In this document: in pieces, positions 1 to 4,800 of the stretch
Layout: each line of letters opens with the position of its first letter
How positions within the stretch are numbered: the first letter of the stretch is position 1
Source: Baffinella frigidus
Lineage: Eukaryota; Cryptophyceae; Cryptomonadales; Baffinellaceae
Direction of reading: 5' to 3'
Length of the DNA stretch: 11,942 nt
NCBI GenBank assembly: GCA_026770585.1
Contig: MU647171.1
Coordinates: 21,591-33,532, forward strand
Position numbers and translations under genes: made by a program
The notes under the pieces: generated by a model
Databases searched by the model: none
The model's input: only the letters and a program-made list of their open reading frames with translations
What the model was told of the DNA's origin: nothing

Positions 1-330
1 CCCTCACCCATTTTGCACCGCGCGTGCCCAGCGTCGTTCCTAGCGGGATCCTCCTCCAAAAGATCCAACCAACTTCTTGGTTGGACACCTCCAAATGATC
101 CCACCAACTTCTTGGTTGGCGCACAGCCCCTCCCCCCCGTCCCCAGTCTGCACCACGAGTGCTCAGCGGCATTCCATGGCACACAGCCCTTCAGCCCTCC
201 CCTCCCTGGCAGCTCCCTCGCTGATGAAGCTGTTCCAATCTCCTCTTGATTTGCACTGGAGTGAGTCGGAATCCGACACACTCTGGGACAAACCCAGGGA
301 CCCGGAAAAGGCGAGTTGGTCCCCCACTGA
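1..330. other. Gene-free left edge with duplicated short hairpin
   Basis: I see no convincing exon here. Two copies of a small hairpin lie at 65-84 and 101-119: stem CCAACCAA / TTGGTTGG with loop CTTC in the first, one stem mismatch in the second. Surrounding words are also loosely repeated (GCACCGCGCGTGCCCAGCG near 16 and GCACCACGAGTGCTCAGCG near 151), so this is an old, decayed tandem duplication. Overlapping open frames of 78 and 85 codons have low-complexity Pro/Ser composition and no splice or start context that I trust. Confidence 0.5.
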
Positions 331-955
331 CTAGCTCTGCCTGAGTCGTTCTGGTCTCCTCAAAATGGTGAGCCCAAATCGCAACGGTTCGCCAAAAGTT
401 GATAAATTCCCTTGAAAAAGTAGACTTTTGACGATTTGGGTCGAATAAAAGGACACAATCGATTTAGTCAACCCGAGTGAAACGGAGCTAGGACTAGCTC
501 TGTCTGAGTCGTTCTGGTCTCCTCAAAATGAGGAGACCGGAAGTTGATCCCCCTGTTTTCTGGTACAAAGTCGTCGAATTTTGGTGAGAAAACGATCAGT
601 CAACCCCCGACTGAGGCAGAGCTAGAGCCCGAGGTCTCCTAGCTCTGGCTCAGTCTGTTTGGTCTCACAAGTTTGGTGAGACCGGGCTCTTTTCCGCTGC
701 AAAATTGACGAATCTGTGATACAAATTCGTCAACGTTTGGTGTGAAAACGACGAGTCAACCCTGAGGGAGAGCTAGGCTGAGGGCTGGTGGCAGCCGGCT
801 CACCCTGCAACCCTGTCAAACCAAGAGTCCTATCCTAGCGCTATCTCCGTCTATTTGGTCTCACCAGTTGGTGAGCCCGGGCTCTTGGCCGCTGCAAAGT
901 TGACGAACATGTACCACACACCAAGCTTGTCAACTTGAGAACAGTCGGTCAAACA
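331..955. mobile_element. Tandem array of four family-E hairpin elements
   Basis: Four related units follow one another: E1 331-491, E2 494-625, E3 639-776 and a degraded E4 from 835 to about 955. E1-E3 start with CTAGCTCTG and a CTGAGTCG-like or CTCAGTCT word, and end with the inverse, clearest in E2 (CGACTGAGGCAGAGCTAG). Internal features recur in order: a short hairpin GGTCTC...GAGACC (for example 660-682), GGGCTCTTTTCCGCTGCAAA, ATTGACGAA ... TTCGTCAA, and ACGAGTCAACCC near the right end. This is the build of a non-autonomous inverted-repeat element. E1 and E2 are two bases apart, so insertion into or next to an existing copy, or tandem duplication, built the array. No protein is encoded. 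Confidence 0.75.
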
Positions 956-1252
956 CAGGACGGTGACAGGTGGGTGGATGTGAGCCTCACGACTGGTCTC
1001 ATTCGGGCAGGATTTGCACCAGGCCGCAAGCTAAACCGGGTGGGCTTGGTGCCCGGACATCCGCTGATGGGCCAACAGTCGAGGGACTCTCGGTGCGCAT
1101 TTGAGTGCTCAATGCTCGGCCGCTCGTGCTAGTCCCCCAAAACTTGGCCTCCAACGAAAGCTCAGATCAACTCGGGAGCTTGAGGCCCGGGAGGAGCCAA
1201 CCCCACCGCTGGCTGATACACACACATTCTCTCGTCTGGGGGAGTGGCTTGC

Positions 1253-1402
1253 CTGCATGCGGAGCCCGAGAGCCGGCCTGGTCGCGACAGCGGAGACGGC
1301 CCTTGCAGGGGACCTCAGCGACGATGCTCCAAGTGACACCGAGAACCCCTCTGCGAGCGCCGCGAGGGACACAAGCCCGCAGACTTTCGCGGCGGCGTAC
1401 AT
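1253..1402 (-). CDS. Putative exon 1 of a plastid-targeted protein (partial gene)
   Basis: Read leftward from the ATG at 1402, about 50 codons form a classical bipartite presequence. A short N-terminus MYAAAKVCG is followed by a hydrophobic core (LVSLAALAEG, residues 10-19), a Phe at residue 20, and then a Ser/Ala/Arg-rich stretch with no acidic residue, ending GLRMQA. In algae with secondary red plastids a signal peptide followed by Phe at the start of the transit peptide is the known import signal for nuclear-encoded plastid proteins. The start has G at -3. The frame stays open to a stop at 1109, but composition changes after RMQ. A GC donor (CAG then GCAAGC, at 1252) or a later GT could end the exon. 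The mature protein and its identity are not visible; later exons would lie left of the family-E array or outside the window. An upstream in-frame ATG at 1483 would bury the signal and is less likely. The inference rests on pattern alone. Confidence 0.55.
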
Positions 1403-1669
1403 TGCACGTATGGCTGGTGTTCGGGTGTAGGTGGAGCGGGGAGAAGCGCCTCGTGTGAACAAGAAGAGGATGATGTGGCACAAACGTCTGAACGTGAAAA
1501 AGAAACATCCAAGGCCACTTTAGAGATCTCTCGCCATTTGAGGCCCTTTTCACACAGGTTACGAGGTTCTCTATTACGAGGGCTTCTGATGATTATATAA
1601 GATGAACTTTGATCCATTTATTCACCTTTTTCAGTCAACATTATTTTCCGTTTTCGCACCTCTTCGGGC
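1403..1669. promoter_or_regulatory. Divergent intergenic region with TATA box
   Basis: These 267 bases separate the two oppositely oriented start codons at 1402 (minus) and 1670 (plus). TATATAA lies at 1594-1600, with a pyrimidine-rich initiator-like TTTTTCAGTC around 1628-1635, about 35-39 bases downstream and about 35 bases before the plus-strand ATG. This fits a TATA-driven promoter for the collagen-like gene. I see no equally clear TATA element oriented toward the minus-strand gene. A shared bidirectional promoter is an inference from spacing. Confidence 0.4.
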
Positions 1670-1822
1670 ATGGCAGCCGATCTCGAGGAAGGGGGGGGGT
1701 ACGGGACCCTCCCCAAGGCCCACGTGGCCGTCCAGGCGCCCAGGCGCAAGGCGGTGGTCGCCGCCGTGGCTGTTCTGTGCGGCGTCTGCGCGATCGCCTT
1801 CGTCGTGGCGAACAGCCGCCAG
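1670..1822 (+). CDS. Collagen-like gene, exon 1: cytosolic tail and membrane anchor
   Basis: 51 codons beginning MAADLEEGGG, with an acidic/glycine start, basic RRK at 25-27, and the hydrophobic segment AVVAAVAVLCGVCAIAFVVA at 28-47. The donor follows AACAGCCGCCAG (GT at 1823) and leaves phase 0. Splicing is needed because reading through reaches a stop at 1922. The ATG is the first in frame downstream of the TATA box. An uncleaved signal-anchor is more likely than a cleaved signal peptide, because 27 residues precede the hydrophobic part and no small-residue cleavage site is obvious. Confidence 0.65.
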
Positions 1823-4800
1823 GTTTCCCCCCGCTCTGGCCGGTTTCACAAATTGGGGAGGGTGGCTGGCTGCACGACCCCGCGAGCTGTGACGGTTGCT
1901 TGCCGGCGTCGTACTGCAGGCTGACAGTACCGCAGCGATGCGGGGTGCGCGTGTAATCAATTGACCAGTTCGCCTGCCGACTGACGCGCTTCTTGCTCTG
2001 GGGCTGGCACAGCAGCTGTCGTCGCCTGTCGCGCTGTTTGGGTGGACCAAGGACGTGGAGGGCAGCGACACCGCCAAGATCAACGCGGAGCAGGTCGGGC
2101 AGCTCGACACGCTGCTCGAGTCGCAGGACAACCTGAAGAAGAACGTGGCGCGAATGGCGGAGAAGCTGGACGTGGACCGCGGCGTCGAGACGTCGGTCGA
2201 GCAGGGCAACTTCTCGCCGCAGGGCCCTGACGGGCCCCGGGGCCCCACGGGGCCGACGGGCATCGCTGGCGTGCGGGGAAACCCCGGCCCGGCGGGATTC
2301 CAGGGTGCGACCCCCTCTTCCTCCCCAACCTCCCCTGCACCCATCGGCCTGGTGCTTTAATTTGCCCGGCGCTACCTGCGACCTCTAATGGCGCGCCTCC
2401 ACACACAGGCGACTCGGGGGATGAGGGCCGGCAGGGGGATGAGGGTCCGCCTGGCCCGGAGGTGCGCCGCGAGTCTCCCGCAACAGTTGACTGAACCGGG
2501 CAGCTTTTGTACCAAGACGTTGGCTGGATAGTACCAGGAAAAGCTAGAATCAGTCAACAGGTGTAGAACGGTCGGTGCGATGCCCGCCCGGATTGACGGA
2601 AAGGAAGAGTAGGGGGCGTACGGCGGGGCTGTCGGAAGACAGGGAAGCTCTAGCTCTGCGAGAAACCCCACACAGTGGGCTACGAAGGGAATTTCGGGCG
2701 TTGAGAGCCTGAGTTTCCGTTACCTTTTCCGTTAAAACCCCCTATGCCCCTACGGTTTGCCTACTGTAGGGTCCTAGGCCTTATCGCTTAGGGGGTATTC
2801 GAAATCCCTTCGAAGTCCGCTGTGTGGCTTACGGCGGTTGTCTAATTCCCCCGTTTCCCGGTACAAAACCTGCCGGCATTGGATACGTCCCGGTACAAAA
2901 CGTGCCCGGTTCAGTCAACCGTCTCACGTCTCTGGATCCCCACGAACCAGCCCTGCTGACATTACACCCACGAACGAGCAGGGACCCAAGGGCCCCCCCG
3001 GATCGCAGGGCAAGCTGGGTCCCAAGGGCCCGGACGGTACACCCCAAAGCCTCAGCCCTAAACCCCCAACCCCCAACCCCCAACCCTAGCCCCCAACCCC
3101 TAATCCATAACCCCGAAACCCGAAACACGAAACACGAAACACGAAACACGAAACCCGAAACCCGCAACCCGCAACCAGGCGTGAGCGGGAACATGGGCCC
3201 CGAGGGGTACGCTGGGACGGACGGGCCGGTTGGCGCGCAGGGCGAACCTGGCCCTGCGCAGCCGGAGGCCCTCGGCCCGCAGGTCCTTTCTTTTTCCCCT
3301 TTTTTCTTTCTTCTTCCTCTTTATTACTCTCGATACAGGTCCTAGATGGGCCCTTTAGCCTTGAGTTGAGTGATACAATAGTCTATGAGCCTTATGGGAC
3401 GAGCCCGCCTCGGAAACGTGAGCGCGCAGGGCGAGCCTGGCCCCTCGCAGCCGGAGGCCCTCGGCCCGCAGGTCCTTGTTATATACGTCTATTATACATC
3501 TATTATTTTATATACGTCTATTATACATCTGTTATATACTGTTATATAGTCGCTACATCTGTTGTAGGCGAGCCTGGCCCTGCGCAGCCGGAGGCCCTCG
3601 GCCCGCAGGTGCCTCCACCTTCTTCTTCTTCCTCCTCCTCTTCTTCTTTTTTATTGCCCTCAAAAAAGACCTCGAGAGGCCCCCCACTCCCAGCCTTTTG
3701 AAACGTGGTCAACTTACTACTGCTCTAATACCGCGATGTGGCGGGCGGGCTTGACTCCCTTCCACACGGAAGAGTGGAGCAAGGGTCTCGAACCTCCAGG
3801 GCGATCCTGGCCCTGCGCAGCCGGAGGCCCTCGGGCCGCATGTACTGGTTATATATATATATATATATATATATTATACATCTATTATGTTATATTCGTC
3901 TATTACACATCTTTTATACACTATTGTATAGTCGCTACATCTGTTATATAGTGTTTACGTCTGGCATGCATTATCGGGCCGCAGGTTCTTTCTCTTCTTC
4001 TTCATTACTCTCGAGACTTGCCTTGAGTGATCCAACAGTCTATGAGCGGTATCCGCTGTGTGGTTCCGCAGGAAGGTGTGTAGAGCTGTGTGGATCCGCA
4101 GGAAGGTGTAGTCTATGAGCGGTACCCGCACACCTTCCTGCGGAACCACACAGCTATCAAGGGCAATGAAATTCACTATACATAATCACATTTACTAGTG
4201 ATATGAAAGCATTCGTGTAGTAATTTTAATAGCCCATAATCGTTTAATTCAAACCTGTTCCCAGATGAGACCTTCGATCCTCCCAGCCTCGCCGTGGCGG
4301 GAGGGGTTCGGGGTTATAAGGTTTAGGGTTTAGGGGTCGGGCGGCGGGGCGCGCGTTGAAATTCCAGGCGCCTGATGGGTTCTTCAAGTTGTAGCCTTTG
4401 GAAAATCGTACCGGGATTTCGACGAAACGTCTCCAAAACGGACCCATCGGCTCCAAGAACGACGCTGGAATAACCCTCTTGCGTGGCTGTCACCCTCTTG
4501 CGTGGCTTTCATCCTCTTTCGTGGCTTTCACCCGCGTGTGTGGCTTTAACCCTCTTGCGTGGCGTTCACCCGATTGCGTGGCTTTCCGCTGGGTTGGCGC
4601 GGTGCGCTGATACCTTAACCCTCTTGCGTGGCTTTCACCCGCTTGCGTGGCTTTCCGCTGTGTTGGCGCGGTGCACTGATACCTTGGGGAACGTCGCCAT
4701 AGCCTTGAGAAAGGCGTCATCGTACCCTTTAGGAGATCGTGTATTGGCACGAGGACTGAACGCAATCCTTTACTCTGCACCCTGAACCCTTACGGTTAGC

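Larger units (their letters stand above)
3241..3984 (+). repeat. Collagen cassette tandem duplication
   Basis: Four near-identical 42-44-base exon units start at 3241, 3430, 3567 and 3800, with a partial fifth (GGGCCGCAGGT) around 3975-3985. The introns between them are mosaics. After copies 2 and 4 comes an AT-rich TATACGTCTATTATACATCT module; after copy 1 and the partial fifth comes a CTTTATTACTCTCGATAC ... GTCTATGAGC module. Exon sequence is far better conserved than intron sequence. Confidence 0.7.

Noticed and set aside
1101-1430. 109-codon plus-strand frame
   Set aside because: It overlaps the minus-strand exon, whose translation has a specific targeting-signal structure. The plus reading has no domain, and its start is inside repeat-adjacent sequence.
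1631-2344. 237-codon minus-strand frame
   Set aside because: It is antisense to collagen exons 1 and 2; Gly-X-Y codons (GGN CCN) leave the reverse strand open by composition.
3366-4118. Tyr/Ile-rich plus-strand frames
   Set aside because: They read through AT-rich intron modules and use the wrong frame across the collagen cassettes.
4398-4785. Open frames on both strands with repeated LLRGFHPLAW or HARG words
   Set aside because: They are translations of the 19-bp minisatellite.
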